64,000 nucleotides of DNA from Tolypocladium sp. Sup5 PDA-1 (GCA_000750105.3 JPHH03000032.1:186001-250000), one strand, 5' to 3'; positions 1 through 11,473 are shown, counted from the stretch's first letter. The notes: generated by a model not told the origin, from the letters alone. Translations and numbers: made by a program.

Positions 1-698
1 GACACGGAGCGGGTGATGCCCCCCGTGGCGGCCGCGGCGCCGGAGGGTGCGGCATACGCGCGCTTGGAGAAGCACACCTCGCGGCCCGAGTCGCGGCAGT
101 AGCGGCGCAGGGAGAAGTCGCGGCGCGCGAGGTCGTGCATGCGCAGGTGGAAGAGCTGCACGGTAGCCGCCCTCCGGGCCCGGCCGGCCCCCGGGGCGAC
201 GACGGTCTCGACGCGCAGGTTCATGTTGCCGTCGGCGGTGGCGTCGTCGTGGCGCACGGAGAGGCGGTCCATGGACGGGAAGAGGCGGGCGAAGGTGTAG
301 GGGTCCGAGGGCCAGAGGGCCGGGTCGGCGGCGGCGTGGCGGGTGCGGTAGGGGGGCAGGGCGGAGGGGATGGAGGCGTCGCCGGCGGCCGGGAGGTGGA
401 TTGCGCGGGGGGTGTCGTCGGAGTCGGAGTCGGCGAGGGGGTTGTCGGGGTCGGGGTCGGAGAGGAGGGAGTCGTAGGTGTTGACGGAGGAGACGGAGGC
501 GGAGGGCGAGGGGGGGAAGAAGGTGATTGTTGGGGGGTGGTCGTCTTGTTCTTGTTGTTCTTGTTCTTGTTCTTGTTCTTGTTGCTGGCGATGGCTTCGC
601 TGTGCTGCGGCAGGGGGCTTGGTGGAGCTGCGGGAGGTGGGCGCTGTTGAGAGGTATTCATAAGAATCGGCGGATGATGATGACGATGATGAGGCCAT
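1..698 (-). CDS. Conserved fungal protein of unknown function, 5' part (runs off the left edge)
   Basis: An open frame starts at the ATG at 698-696 and stays open to base 1, giving about 232 codons without a stop. It begins MASSSSSSSADSYEYLSTAP. Next comes a Gln/Glu tract from a hexanucleotide repeat, then an acidic Asp/Ser/Pro stretch (SLLSDPDPDNPLADSDSDD). After that the sequence becomes ordered, with LFPSMDRLSVRHDD and a basic, Cys-containing segment LARRDFSLRRYCRDSGREVC. The other two minus-strand frames here are low-complexity Pro/Thr/Lys shadows; this frame alone gives a normal protein-like sequence. The C-terminus is outside the window. I do not recognise the function. The layout of a disordered N-terminus followed by a conserved core resembles conserved filamentous-fungal hypothetical proteins. 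An intron inside the visible part cannot be excluded, but none is needed. Confidence 0.68.
   Translation of the reverse strand, partial: MASSSSSSSADSYEYLSTAPTSRSSTKPPAAAQRSHRQQQEQEQEQEQQEQDDHPPTITFFPPSPSASVSSVNTYDSLLSDPDPDNPLADSDSDDTPRAIHLPAAGDASIPSALPPYRTRHAAADPALWPSDPYTFARLFPSMDRLSVRHDDATADGNMNLRVETVVAPGAGRARRAATVQLFHLRMHDLARRDFSLRRYCRDSGREVCFSKRAYAAPSGAAAATGGITRSV
544..585. repeat. TTGTTC-type hexanucleotide microsatellite inside the first gene
   Basis: The plus strand is built of TTGTTC/TTGTTG units. On the coding (minus) strand these are CAAGAA repeats that encode alternating Gln and Glu near residue 40 of the partial protein. Such in-frame hexamer tracts often vary in copy number without breaking the frame. 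Confidence 0.75.
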
Positions 699-1910
699 TG
701 AAGCTGTAGTCTCAGCGAGGGCTCTACTTTGCTCCCCGCGATGCTGTCTGTGTATGTGTGCCGCCATGACGATGGTGTAAGAGTGGTGCGAGTGTATCGT
801 ACTTGCAGAGTCGATACACCAAGAGGGATGTGGCGGGCGCAATGGATATATAATGCCGGGGGATTTAGCGACAAGGGGCGGGCAGCAGGATCGGGGAAAC
901 GCAAGGCCTTATGTACAGCCCATCTACAACGCGCACGCACGCAACAAAAGACGCTGGCAGGGTTGCGACCTTGCGATACATCATACAACACCGCCGCGGG
1001 CGAAACAGCCAGCGTGACCCGACCGACGACGCGACACCCCAAAGCTGCACCCCAGGAGCCCCGTCCCGATCCGCTGGGCAGACGACGACGACGCCGGCCG
1101 ACCCCTGCAACGGAGGGCAAGCCTCGGACAGGCGCAACTGGCTGCGGCGGGCGTGCGGAGCAGGCAGGATTTCGACTCTTCGCCTCGACGGGCGTTACTG
1201 GGTGGTTGGGATGGGACACGTCGGCGGCCAGGGAGGGCCGTGGAGGGAATGCCGAGGCGCTGGTTCCTAAAACGGAGGGACGAGGGACGAGGGACGGGGA
1301 GCGCGAGGCCAGGCGCTGGGAGGCAGAGAGCGGTTCGGACGCGCGATGGAGGCGTGCTGCAAGTGCCGGGCTCGGGTTGGGCCGAGTTGGTCACTAGCAC
1401 GCTTCGTCGTAAGCCCGTAAGGTATCCGTAAGGTAGTGTCTGCCTCGTGCTTGCTTGGCTGCTGCTGATGATTCACAGTGGGCAGCCTTCTCTGCTGATT
1501 ACCAACGGCGTGGTATGATTCCCTGCGCGGAGCATGCCACGACTCGGTGTTGTATGTAAGCCCTCGCTTGGGTCGCTCGGGAGACTGGCTATTATCGATC
1601 GGGTTTGCCCTCCGTGTTCTTCCTACGCCCTGCCCTGCCTGAGGCGGTTAGTTACCGCACAGCACCGCACAGCAACCCAGCTCCGCGGAGGGTGGAAAGC
1701 TGCGTGCAAGCTTCTACCGCGTAGCATCGGGCGCTCCTATTTGCTGTTTTCGCCGACCGAGCTGGAACGTTGTAGCTTGGTAATGGTCACCGAGAGGCGG
1801 GAAGCGCAGACGACGTTGAGCTCGGGCACAGCAGCGTCTGAGCAAGAGGCAGCGGACATCCGGAGAGAGGCGGAAGCCAGGCTGGACAGACAGTGCAGTG
1901 ATTATCATCG

Positions 1911-1941
<31 letters not shown>

Positions 1942-3881
1942 AGGCGTCCGCTGCTTAGGTAGGCACCTCAGTTCTCGTCGCTTCCCCCTAGTAGCGGCGC
2001 CTGCACCCAGAAACGGGGATTTCAACCGGTTCGGTGGCCGATTAAACGCCAGAAAGCGGCCCGTCCGTCGATCTCAGACATGGAAAGCGGTGCTGCGGTC
2101 TTTTTTTGGTTTTGTTTCCATGCGCCGCTTGTCCAAGAAGAGTACTGCGCCTCGGGGCATGACGTTTGCGCATGTCACAGCACCCGGCGACATGGATGGA
2201 CGGACCTATGTAGTAGATCGATGATTGCCTGGAAGGGTCGGGTGGTTTCCAGATTGGGCGCCGCGGCGATGGGATGATGGACCGATGGTGTTGGATGGTG
2301 GTTGTTGGCTGTTGCTGCCCGACGTCTGGTGTCGCACAATCGGATCGACCCGCGTGCTCCGTAGCCCAGCTCTTTGGTTTCTAGAAGTCATCGTGCCCAT
2401 CACCAGTCACACTTACAACCCACACGCGTCATGCTCTACATCTCGCTGCCCAAGCCACAGGGTCCAACGGTGCGCGACTGCTACACTTGCATTTGCCGCC
2501 CGTTCCTCGCTCCTCTGCTGCAGCGCTGTATCATCACGACCGCAGTGGCGGGAAGCACGGGCAGAGCTCCCGCGCTGGCGAACAGGCGCCCTTTCCTCCC
2601 GGGACATGGGGCTAAAAGTACAGGGCTTGCAGGCGGTGCGGAGGCGTTACAGGGCCAGAGTCGTCATCCGCCGAGGCAGCCTTTGCGTGCTGGGTTGTGA
2701 CTTGCAAGTCGCTCCGGTGTTGCATCGCCTCCCTTACGCCGAAGACGACACGACGCCGTTGGCGAAGCCTCACTTCGTGGTGGGTTCTCCAAGATGGTTC
2801 AGTTAGGTTTATTTTGGAACGGGCTGCGAGTCAGGCGTGTGCAGGGGCCCGAGGCGAGAGGGTGATGTTGCAAGGCACGTTGGCACGAGCTTCTTCTCTA
2901 TCCACGTAGAGTGCAGAGTACCAGTACGAAGTAGACCAACCACCATCGAGTCAACCATCGACTCTCAAACATAAAGCCCTCCGCCGCCAGGCACCAACAC
3001 CACCTGAACATTATCCATGTGAACAACCAAACACCCCAATCCACAGATGAACCCGCCCGCCCTGGCGAATCCCACCTCCCACCTCCGCGTACTCGTACAC
3101 TCCCCATCACCGCGTGTCAGCCGCTCATTCGCGCGTTTCGTCGGCCTGCGGCCTGCTGCTCGCCTCGTCCCGCCAGACGGGACGGACGGACGCTTGCCCC
3201 GCAGCCGCCACCGGGGCCATTGGGCCCCTGGACCCCTGGGGCCTGGAGATGCTTGATTGCCCCTCTGTGTCTACCTAATGGATACAGGTGCGAATGCATA
3301 CATGCGCTGTGGATTTGCCACGCTTTGGTTTCCGAGGAGACGGAGGCTGCTGCTGTTGCTGCTGAATACGTGCTTGTGTTTTTGGTGGTTGCTGCGGACG
3401 TTGCGTGCTCAACCATGAATCTGTGACTGTGGGATGCTGTGCCGATCATCTCACCACTACACCTCGCCCTGCCTCATGAACTCCAAGCCAGCGACCACAG
3501 TCCTCTCCTGACCCAATAAGTTGCATACTTCCCAGACGATGCAACTGCATTCCCCCGCCGTCCACCACCTTCCCATGCCAGCCTCCACCAAACCTCCATC
3601 TCCTCTGCACCATCACCTCCATGCCCCCATCCCCCCATCCCCCCATCCTTGACCGGCCGCAGCCCCTCATCCGCCGCCCCGAGGACATCCAATTCCAAAA
3701 GGGCCCCCCCGGATTGCATCTGCGTCTGCATTACGCGACTCCCTCGTCCCCTGATCACGAGGACAGGCCGGGGCAGACGCGGAGTGCAGCTCGCGTGCGA
3801 TTCCCTCCGTGGTGGTGTTGCCACAGCTTCAGCCATCGGCCGATCGAGCGCTTTCATGTCACCACACTGCAGCGAGCCTTC
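699..3881. other. Intergenic region, no supported gene
   Basis: About 3.2 kb upstream of the partial gene. ORFs exist on both strands, but their translations are Arg/Pro/Ser-rich shadow sequences without domains, consistent third-position bias or splice signals. The region is G/C-rich near 1000-1330 and contains low-complexity CCCCCATC repeats near 3620-3650. I see no RNA gene. It could hold a long promoter or 5' UTR for the leftward gene. Confidence 0.6.
1911..1941. repeat. Poly-C homopolymer, 31 bases
   Basis: An uninterrupted run of 31 cytosines lies between GATTATCATCG and AGGCGTCCG. The length in the assembly may be inexact, because such runs are hard to sequence. It can form four-stranded structures (G-quadruplex on the minus strand, i-motif on the plus strand). 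Confidence 0.95.
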
Positions 3882-4277
3882 TCAGCCAACGTCGTAAAAT
3901 CGCGTCCAATCGAGCGCATGCCTCTTTTTTTCGATGGCAGGCGTGAAGATGTCGGGCTTGCTGCCGGTGCCGCGGACCGCGCGGGACTTGTGAGTCGTCC
4001 ACACGATGCCCGACTGCTTCCCCAATGTCGGCTGTCCGCGGATGAAGCCACGGGTTTCCTGTCCATACGTCGGCTTCGGCGACTCCTCGCCTCTCCTCCA
4101 GGGAAAACAAAGAATTTTGTTCAACCAGTATTCGGCCTTGATGCCCAATGAATGAAACGCCCTGAATGGTTCGACAAGGGCGTCGGCTTGCCACCGGCAT
4201 CTCAGTTCCGTTTCGCGTATCAAGAGGAAGACGTCCTGTAGTCCGTTCATCAACCTGGCCTTTGCACGGCAGCACAT
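3882..4277 (-). CDS. Possible small gene, 131 aa, function unknown
   Basis: This is an open frame downstream of BBC1 on the same strand. Its second half, about residues 64-131, looks truly coding: third codon positions are mostly G or C, and the sequence is balanced and protein-like (TRGFIRGQPTLGKQSGIVW, then RGTGSKPDIFTPAIEKKRH), ending at TGA 3884-3882. The first half is less convincing. A pyrimidine-rich stretch followed by AG near 4100, and a GTAAGC near 4315, could be intron ends, in which case the true 5' end lies elsewhere. Alternative starts are the ATGs at 4277 and 4250. No signal peptide or membrane segment is visible in the second half, and I do not recognise a family. The long antisense ORF looks like a shadow. 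The 3' half is better supported than the start. Confidence 0.38.
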   Translation of the reverse strand: MCCRAKARLMNGLQDVFLLIRETELRCRWQADALVEPFRAFHSLGIKAEYWLNKILCFPWRRGEESPKPTYGQETRGFIRGQPTLGKQSGIVWTTHKSRAVRGTGSKPDIFTPAIEKKRHALDWTRFYDVG

Positions 4278-4500
4278 CTAAACGGTACATGTACGTGAAT
4301 TATGTGACGGCTTACAAGTTAAAACGCACTATGCTATGAGAGGTAACTCGAGTCGCACAACAAGCAGGCAGGCAACTCGGCGAATCGAACTGCGTACAAA
4401 TGGATTCTCAACACCGTCTGACTGCACCTCAACACGCCCGACCATCCGTCCAAACGTCCACCTCTGGTGGCAATCCCGTCCCGCTGTTCCTCCAGCTCCA

Positions 4501-7500
4501 CTAGGGCTGGCTGTTCCAGCCTACCCAGCTCCGGGGCACCACGCGCCAGATCTTGACCTCGCCGCTCCGCAGGTCATCCAGCTTGAAGCTCTCCATCTTT
4601 ACCTTCTTGCTCTCTCGCCCCTGCTCCCATGCCCGCACCTTCTTCTTCGTGCCGTCCCATTCCGCTACCACGGCGACATGGTCGGGCTTGCCCACCTCGG
4701 CCGAGTACTTTGCGTGCATCGGGCCGTGCTTCCCCTGGAACTTGGCGTTGCGAATCGACATGATGTCTCCGGGGCGGATAACGTCGTTTTGCTGCGTCGA
4801 CGCGTTGGCCATGTTGGCGTACACCAGGGCGCCGTATGAGCGCGTCCCGACGGGCCAGAGCGCGTCCTTGAGTGGTCGCAGAAGCTCGAGCACTAGCCCC
4901 TGAGGCGTGCCGTCTGCGACGACGGTGTCTTTCTTGGACGTAGCCGCTTCCGAGATTTGTCGTCCGAACCGTTCATAAAACTCTTCCATCTGGTCCTGGC
5001 GCAGAGCCCGCGGCGGCGGCTCGTGGCGCTGCGCCAGCGCAACGTCCGAAGGGTCATAAGGGTCGTAGCGCACGGACAATATCGTCTGCGAGTAGTCCTG
5101 GAAGAGCACAAACACCTCTCGGCTAACAGTAGTCTTTGATCCTTTGTTTGTCGACGTCGACTCCTCGCACTCAAAGTGAATGTCTTTCCGCCCTTGTAGC
5201 ACAGGAGGCACTTGGTTGGCCTGCTTCCACCACCCGCTCTGGACGGCAAGTTCAATGTCGTTCGCGATGAAGCCAGACTCCATCGACGGGCGATGCAGGT
5301 CGACCGATCTTCTGTTGCTTGTGCTCGTCCTCTGAACGTCCAGTGACTGCCTAGCACGCCCACCAGGGGCAGCTGGTGGCACCCGGCGGTCTGGTGGTGA
5401 CAGGGTAGGCGACGGGCCTAAGAAGTACGCCTCCTCCTCAATCATGGGCGTTTTGTGACTGTAGCTCGCGGCCGGCGGCGCAGAGTAGTTGTATGGGTCA
5501 TAATCGTCGTCGTTCTGTGCCGTCGGCGCTTCCTTTGCAGGCGGCGGCGGAGGAGCAGCCCGAGGAACATCAACCGATCGTCGTTTACTGCCTTCACTCG
5601 GTGGTGGCTGAGTAGGGATGGGCGGCGGGACTGCTCTCGGAGCAGAGGCCGCGGGAATAGGGGGCGGCAGATTCGGTGGTGTGTCAGTAATGGGCGACTG
5701 GAGTGTGCTGTCTTCCAGGCTAGATTCCCGGGCATGCGACTTCAGGGCATCCTTGTGAGGGACCGATGACGCGATATCGGTGTCGTAGTCACCTTCGTAT
5801 TCCGTGACCTCTTCGTCATCTTCTTCGCCAGCCTGGTGCGGCCTCGATGGGACGACCGGCGTGGTGGGGATATCTGCGGTCGACTGCCGGCTCAAGCCTC
5901 CAGGAGGTGGGGGAGGAGGTGGGCGGCCTTGGGCTGGGGGAGGCACAGGCGCGGACCCGGGGATCGGGGGTGGGGGTCGGCTGGTGCGTTTGTTGGCAGA
6001 GGTATGGACACTCGATGGCGAGGATTCCTCGGGGTGAGGAGACAGGGGTGGCGATCTTGCCGGCAAGCCAGGTGATTGCAAAGGCTGGGGCGGCAAGGGA
6101 TGCGACCGCACCGCTGTCGTCACGTGCGTGAGGTCCCGTTCTCGCGCTGCAGCAGAGAGCTCATCGTCAGATTCGGATCCATCCGTCGGAGAGGTATCTG
6201 CCGGTGGAGCCGGTGGAGCCGGCCGGGCTGCAGTATGGGTTAGCTTGCGAGACTAGAATGCAATCAGGCGTCAACTCACCCTCTGACGGGACAGGAGGAG
6301 GCGCGGGTCGGCCGCCAGGGACAGGAGGCGGTCCGCTGATATCTCGCCGAGGTGCTGTGTCACGGTTAGCAGGCCATGTATTTAGTTGGCTCGCCTCAGA
6401 CATACTTTTAGGTTCAGCAATTGGAGCCGGTGTAGTGGCTTCCTCTTCTTCCTCTTCGTCTTGATCCGCATCATCAGCTGGCCGTGTCGGCAAGGGAGGT
6501 GGCGCTCCTCTCGATGGACGAGCCGCCTCACCCTCTTCCGGATGCGTGGGCTCGTGGTGCAGTCGTAGGTTTCCCACAAAGGGCATTGCCATGGGCGTCG
6601 GAATCGGGGGAGCTGCCCGAGAAACCGGGCTTGTTGCCTCCTCGCCCTCTGCGACCGCGGCCTCTGCCTTGGGGGTCTTCTTCTTTGACGCTGCGGCAGT
6701 CGGAGGCGCCGGAGCTCCAAACATGCCATGGAAGCCCATGCCTCCGCTCATCTTGGCCATTCTAGCTCGCAGCTCTTCCTTGCGCTTGAATTCCGGATCA
6801 ACGTCCTCCTCCTCTTCCTCGACTTGTTCATCATCCCCTTCTCCCTCGCCCTCGTTGCCGGCGGCAGCTGTAGTCGTCGAGGCGGTACCTACTCGAGAAA
6901 CGCGGCGTGACGTCTCGTCGCTATCGTCGCGCTCTGTAGTGTCGTCCTGTCCCTCGGTTGTGTCGCCGGCGCCAGACATGTCAGCTTCGTTGCCGTCGTG
7001 GACAGACTCAACCACGTGTCCCTTGGAGGACTTGCGTCGAGGGGGAGGAGGAGCGCGTGCAGAGTGGACCTCATCGGTGGACGTTCTTGTACCCGTGTCC
7101 CCGGTTTCTCTACGCTCCAGAGAGGGGGACAGGGGTTCCTCGGTAGCTTCGGCTGCGGCATCCGCCGGTGCTGCGGACTCAGTTCGCTTCTTGGGCGGCG
7201 GCGGCCGCTTGGGCTTTTCCTTTTTAGCTGCGGCGTCGGCATGACGCAGGGCCTGTTCCATCTGCTGCTTCTGGAGCAGAGCGATGCGCTCCTTCAGGCT
7301 GGTCGGCTTGGGCTGATCATCTTCCCCGGCGTCCTGTTGCTGCTCAGCCGGGACCAGTCCGGCCCTTTCTGCTTGTCCCAAGTTTTCGGCCTCCTTCTCC
7401 TTGATTTCGGGGTCTTCTTCCCGTCGATATACATTTGCCGAGGGAGCCTCCCGCGGCGGAGGCACGTATGCATTGCGGCTCGGGGGAGGGGCGACGAAGG

Positions 7501-8188
7501 GCTTCTTGATGAAGCCAGCGCCGCCACCGCTTCCGCCCAGGCCGCTGGGCTTGAAAGGGGCCACAGGCGGGGCGGCGGGCTTGTTGAATGCTGCGATGCG
7601 GTCCCTGAACGAGTTGCTCGCGGGCTTCTCCGCCGCCGGGGGCGGTACGGCGGGCTTCGCCTTGGGGGCTGACGACGGCACAGGAATAGGAGCAGCAGCA
7701 GGGTGTTCGCTTGCTTTGGGTGCAGCAGGAGGAGATGCCGGGGTCAGCACCGGCTCAGCAGGCTTGGACGGAGCTGGTGGAGGAACAGCCGGAACCGCGC
7801 GTTCGACCAGCGGGCTCCTCTGCACGGGTTCTTCGGCCTCTTCAGTCTCGGGCTCGGCGTGCTTGGTCGGAGCTGGATCGTCTCGCCCCGGGAGCGGCGG
7901 GGGCGGTGCGGCTATTTCTTCTGGCGGAGGGTGTTGAGCAGCCTCGGGCTCCTTCTTGGTACGTGTCCTCGTGGGCCGCGGCGGCGCGGTCGGCTCGAAC
8001 TTTTCGACAAAGTTGCGGGGGAAGATGCCCTCCCTCTTGGCGCCGTCGTCGTCGACGTACTCGCCGCTGTACCAGTCATCATCCTCCTCCTCGGTGACGG
8101 TGATGATCTGGCCGATGGCGAAGTTGAGGTCGTCGTCGTGCGGCGACGAGTACTCGTAGATGGCCTTGACGCGGAACGGAGCGGCCAT
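4501..8188 (-). CDS. BBC1: BBC1/MTI1-like SH3-domain actin cortical patch protein
   Basis: The model has three exons, 8188-6406, 6354-6280 and 6227-4501, giving 1194 aa. Both introns (51 and 52 bp) have GCTAACC branch points; donors are GTATGT and GTGAGT and acceptors end ACAG and GCAG. Residues 5-66 form an N-terminal SH3 domain (ALYDY-like AIYEYSS, then DDDWYSGEY and GIFPRNFVEKF). A long Pro/Ala/Glu-rich disordered middle with many polyproline stretches and a coiled region follows. The C-terminal globular domain ends with RSGEVKIWRVVPRSWVGW, as in the AIM3/BBC1 C-terminal domain. Yeast Bbc1 is of similar length and binds type I myosin and Las17 to restrain Arp2/3 actin assembly at endocytic patches; that role is inferred from homology. 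The first intron is a multiple of three and keeps the frame open if retained. Confidence 0.88.
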
Positions 8189-9257
8189 AGCGGCGGTTGA
8201 TCCCTACGCAACGACGCAGACGCAGACGGCCTGTGACACGTCTGCCGCGGCGAGATTGAGACCTTTTGTCTGCCGCAATGCGAGAGTCGTCGGTCGGACG
8301 CGGTGGGGCGAGATGCAGAAGCGAAGCGAGGGGGAGGCCTTAACAGAGGGCTTCGTCAGCCAGCGAGAAGCGGGGACCGATGCGGGAGAATGCACAGGCG
8401 CCCTCGGGTGCGTTGAGCGTCCGTCGAGCTCAGGGCGAGGTGTACGTGTCGTCGACGAGATGGATGTGGTGATGCAAAGGATGGTGGCTCTAGGTACTCA
8501 CGAGCAGGATATGGCCAACGAGGAGGCGAAAGGAGCAGGCGGAGCACGAGGAGGCTGTGAGGCGTAGCGTCGCGGGATCGACAGCTTGAGAGGTCGAGCG
8601 TGTGGTTGTGTGGGTTGCTGGAAGGTGGAGGGTGTCGACGTCAGCGGGTGAGCAATGACGAAGAGAAAAGTTGGGGGAGACGGACAGCGCTGGGGAGCTA
8701 GTCTCGTGGCAGCGAATGGCAGCTTCAGCGTTCAGTGTTCAGTTGCCGAGGATGTTCCAAGGTTCCAATACTGAACCTACGGCCGGGTTGCATCCGACGT
8801 CCATCAGTGTCCCACTATCGTGCACTAGAGTACAGAGTACGAGAGCATTAATAACTCAAGACCACAGTCCAAGCAGCCTCGGCGGTTGTCGAGACGCTGA
8901 CTGACTCTGCCTGCAGCTTGAGACGCTCTGGTGAAACCCCAGGTCATCCATGCTGCCTATTGCCTCACCATCAGAACAAGCCCCAGCCACAAAAGCCTCC
9001 AGCGCTCCTCTAGCGGCCCTGCAGCGGTTCGAGGCCCCAGTCACCGCTGACACCACCAACGCTGAATCCCCCCGCTAAACCAGACCCCGGCTGGTGCTGG
9101 CAGCTGGCAGCTTCGATTTATTATAGCGGGGTCCTGCTCACAACACCACCCTCGCCGCAGCAACACAACTTCACCACCACAAGGCTTCCTCCCTGGAACG
9201 TCTGGGACCGCACGCGCACGCATCGCTGCTGCAACTGGGGCAAAAGGCTCCAGCATC
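8189..9257. promoter_or_regulatory. Divergent intergenic region between BBC1 and RTR1
   Basis: About 1.07 kb separates two divergent starts, so it should contain both promoters and 5' UTRs. No ORF here has domain support. I do not see a clear TATA element or other named site. Confidence 0.5.
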
Positions 9258-10067
9258 ATGTCCATGGACATGGACGACGAACACCCAGGTACTCTCAAGG
9301 AAACCACGCCGCCTCAGACCGCGTCCCCCACCGCCGACGCCCGAGAGGTGGCCATCCACCATGCCAAGCTGCTCCAACACAGGAAAGCCCTCGAGAGCTC
9401 GATCCTCGACAGCCTCATCCTGCTGTCCGAGTACCCGCTCGTCCGGGGCCCGGAGTACTCGGCCGCGTCGCCCGCGCCATCCGACGTCGCCAGCTTCAAG
9501 GAGCACGTGCGCCTGTTCCAGCCCTCCGACTACTCCGACCTCCTCGAGGAGCGCCACGTAAACGGCCTCTGCGCCTACACGCTGTGCCCAGACCCTCACC
9601 GGGACCTTGGCCCGGGCGGAGAGTGGAAGATCACCGCGACTGGCATTTTCAAGCGCAAGGACCTCGAGATGTGGTGCTCGGCACGCTGCGCCAAGCGCGC
9701 GCTCTTCGTCAAGGTCCAGCTCGTCGAGACGGCTGCTTGGGAGAGAGTCGGCATCCCCGAGATCCAGATTGATCTCCTCGACGAAGACGGCAAGCCAGTG
9801 GAAACCGAACAAGACCGTACCGCTCGGAAGCTTGGAGAGATGACCCTCGAGGACCAGCGACAGGCTGCTCACAACGCCGCCGCCTTGGCTCTCGAGCGAG
9901 GCGACTCCAGCTCCGCGCCTAGTCATGATAAGGTCGAGGTCACCCTCAAGGAAAAGGATACGCAGGCTCCTGGTCCGGAAACCTCTACGCCTGATGTTCC
10001 GGATGGCCATCTACTCGTTGAAGGACACTTGAGCCAGCTCCCGTTTCGACCCAAGCGCCAGGATTAA
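9258..10067 (+). CDS. RTR1: RTR1/RPAP2-family RNA polymerase II CTD phosphatase
   Basis: A single exon of 269 aa. The central part matches the RTR1/RPAP2 zinc-finger domain: a helical segment (AREVAIHHAKLLQHRKALES), then C105 and C110 in HVNGLCAYTLCPDP, then C140 and C144 in WCSARCAKRALFVKVQL. These four cysteines fit the family's zinc site. Members remove Ser5 phosphate from the RNA polymerase II C-terminal domain and help polymerase II assembly and import; this is family knowledge. The C-terminal 80 residues are charged and probably disordered. The first ATG is followed by two more in frame (MSMDMD), so the exact start may differ by a few residues. The gene is divergent from BBC1 and convergent with the eS17 gene. 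Confidence 0.9.
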   Translation: MSMDMDDEHPGTLKETTPPQTASPTADAREVAIHHAKLLQHRKALESSILDSLILLSEYPLVRGPEYSAASPAPSDVASFKEHVRLFQPSDYSDLLEERHVNGLCAYTLCPDPHRDLGPGGEWKITATGIFKRKDLEMWCSARCAKRALFVKVQLVETAAWERVGIPEIQIDLLDEDGKPVETEQDRTARKLGEMTLEDQRQAAHNAAALALERGDSSSAPSHDKVEVTLKEKDTQAPGPETSTPDVPDGHLLVEGHLSQLPFRPKRQD

Positions 10068-10473
10068 ACCTATGGCACCTCTACGTGTATTGAAAGTTTG
10101 TGGGTTTGGCGTTCGGTGGAACTGGCATTCAATGTAGCATGGTAGCTGCAGGGCACGCAATGATACCCGAGGGAGGTGTAGAGTCGGATGGGCATTTCGT
10201 GTCTGCTCATAGGCCAAAAAAGTTGTTGACTGCGAACAAAGCAGAGGTTCATCCAGGGATGCCCCAAATGAGTGACAGTCACAGATGCATGGGTTCGTAT
10301 TCTTGGCAATCAAGCGTCATCTCCAGATAAATCCAGAGAATCGGCGACACCTTGTGGGGAAGGAAGATCTTTCTTTGAGATCTATGCACTCACTACCGTC
10401 CAGAGACGCCAAGTAGCAAAAACCCTGTAAAATGCCTGAAACCCAACAACCCACAAACAGTCGCTTAGCCGCT
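10068..10473. other. Convergent intergenic spacer between RTR1 and the eS17 gene
   Basis: About 400 bp between two gene 3' ends, expected to hold both 3' UTRs and poly(A) sites. No coding signal is seen. Confidence 0.5.
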
Positions 10474-11061
10474 TTAGTCGCGACGACGGTCGCCGCCGCC
10501 ACCGCCGAACCTCCGGCCACCGCGCTCGAGAACCTGGGTCTGAGCAACGGCAACGACGTTGACGGGGATGGAGTCGAACTGGAGCGCATGTTAGCAGGCC
10601 GTCCTCGCTCGGCAAGCGTTCGATTGGGGGGGCACGTACGCCGAGGTGCTTCAGCAGGTCCTTGGTCTCGCCATCCACGTCCAGCTGGCCGCTCTCGGAG
10701 TTCTGGGTGAAGTCCAGAGCAGAGACCTCGGGGACGTACTGGTCCTTGCGCTCACGCTCCTCCTCTTGCAGCTTGAAGGAGATGCCGCGGACGGGTCCTC
10801 GCTGAATACGCTTCATGAGATGCGTGGTGTAGCCGGCAATCTGTTCAGTCCCCCAGTCAGTGGATTCATCCTTTCTGTCTCGCGTGTCGAGTTCGTTCGG
10901 GGGCGCATGCTGACCTTGTTGCGAAGGCGCTTCGAGGCAATGATGGCAATCTCATCGCAGATGCGCTTGTTGGTCTCGAAGTCGAGGGTGAGCTTGGGGT
11001 AGTACCGCTCAATAATGACCTTGGCGGACTTCTTGACGGTCTTGGTACGAACGCGACCCAT
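10474..11061 (-). CDS. RPS17: 40S ribosomal protein S17 (eS17)
   Basis: Three exons, 11061-10915, 10840-10640 and 10578-10474, join to 150 aa. Intron 1 (74 bp) has a GTCAGC donor, a CTGAC branch point and acceptor AACAG. Intron 2 (61 bp) has a GTACGT donor, GCTAACA branch and acceptor CCAG. The protein begins MGRVRTKTVKKSAKVIIERY and continues through KRLRNK, IAGYTTHLMKRIQRGPVRG and KLQEEERERKDQYVPEVSAL, all hallmarks of eS17. It ends with a Gly/Arg tail (GGRRFGGGGGDRRRD). It is a structural component of the small cytosolic ribosomal subunit. Every splice junction falls in conserved sequence and the joined frame is intact, so the model is secure. Confidence 0.95.
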
Positions 11062-11473
11062 TTTGGCGGTGTTGGACTGGTATTTGTCGGTGGGTGATGG
11101 GTGTTGAGGGAGTCGCTCGTGAAATTCAGATAGCCAGAAAATTGGTGGTTTGCATAATAGTGGGGGGATTGGTGGTTAGGGCTTGCGGAAAATCGTGCAC
11201 GGGACGAGTCACATGACTACAAACTGTCCAGATCCGCCCAAGACAGACGCTTTGTTGGCTTACCTAATCACTCTTGTCTCCTCCGTGGTGTCAGTACTAT
11301 CGCGTGGAGCATCAACGAAATGTTGGTAAACTGGTCCATTTCTGGGTTGGTTCTAGTTGTACAGAAGTGGTCTTGGTACATGAATCCGGCAACAGGCCGT
11401 CGATATACAACGCTCTACAAAGTCATTGCCTCCTGCGGCTCAAGGACACAAGTCTTTGAGCTGCCGCATCCTC
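11062..11473. promoter_or_regulatory. Spacer between MRP51 3' end and the eS17 promoter
   Basis: About 410 bp upstream of the eS17 start. It should carry that gene's promoter and the MRP51 3' UTR. No ORF with support and no clear motif is seen. Confidence 0.4.

Noticed and set aside
221..1219. A 332-aa minus-strand ORF rich in Pro, Thr and Asn-Lys repeats
   Set aside because: It overlaps the better frame of the first gene. Its low-complexity sequence is an out-of-frame reading of the Gln-Glu and acidic tracts.
2225..2806. A 193-aa plus-strand ORF
   Set aside because: Cys/Arg/Ser-rich composition, no domain, no consistent third-position bias and no splice partners.
9171..10010. A 279-aa minus-strand ORF
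   Set aside because: It is fully antisense to RTR1, which has clear zinc-finger motifs, so it is a shadow.
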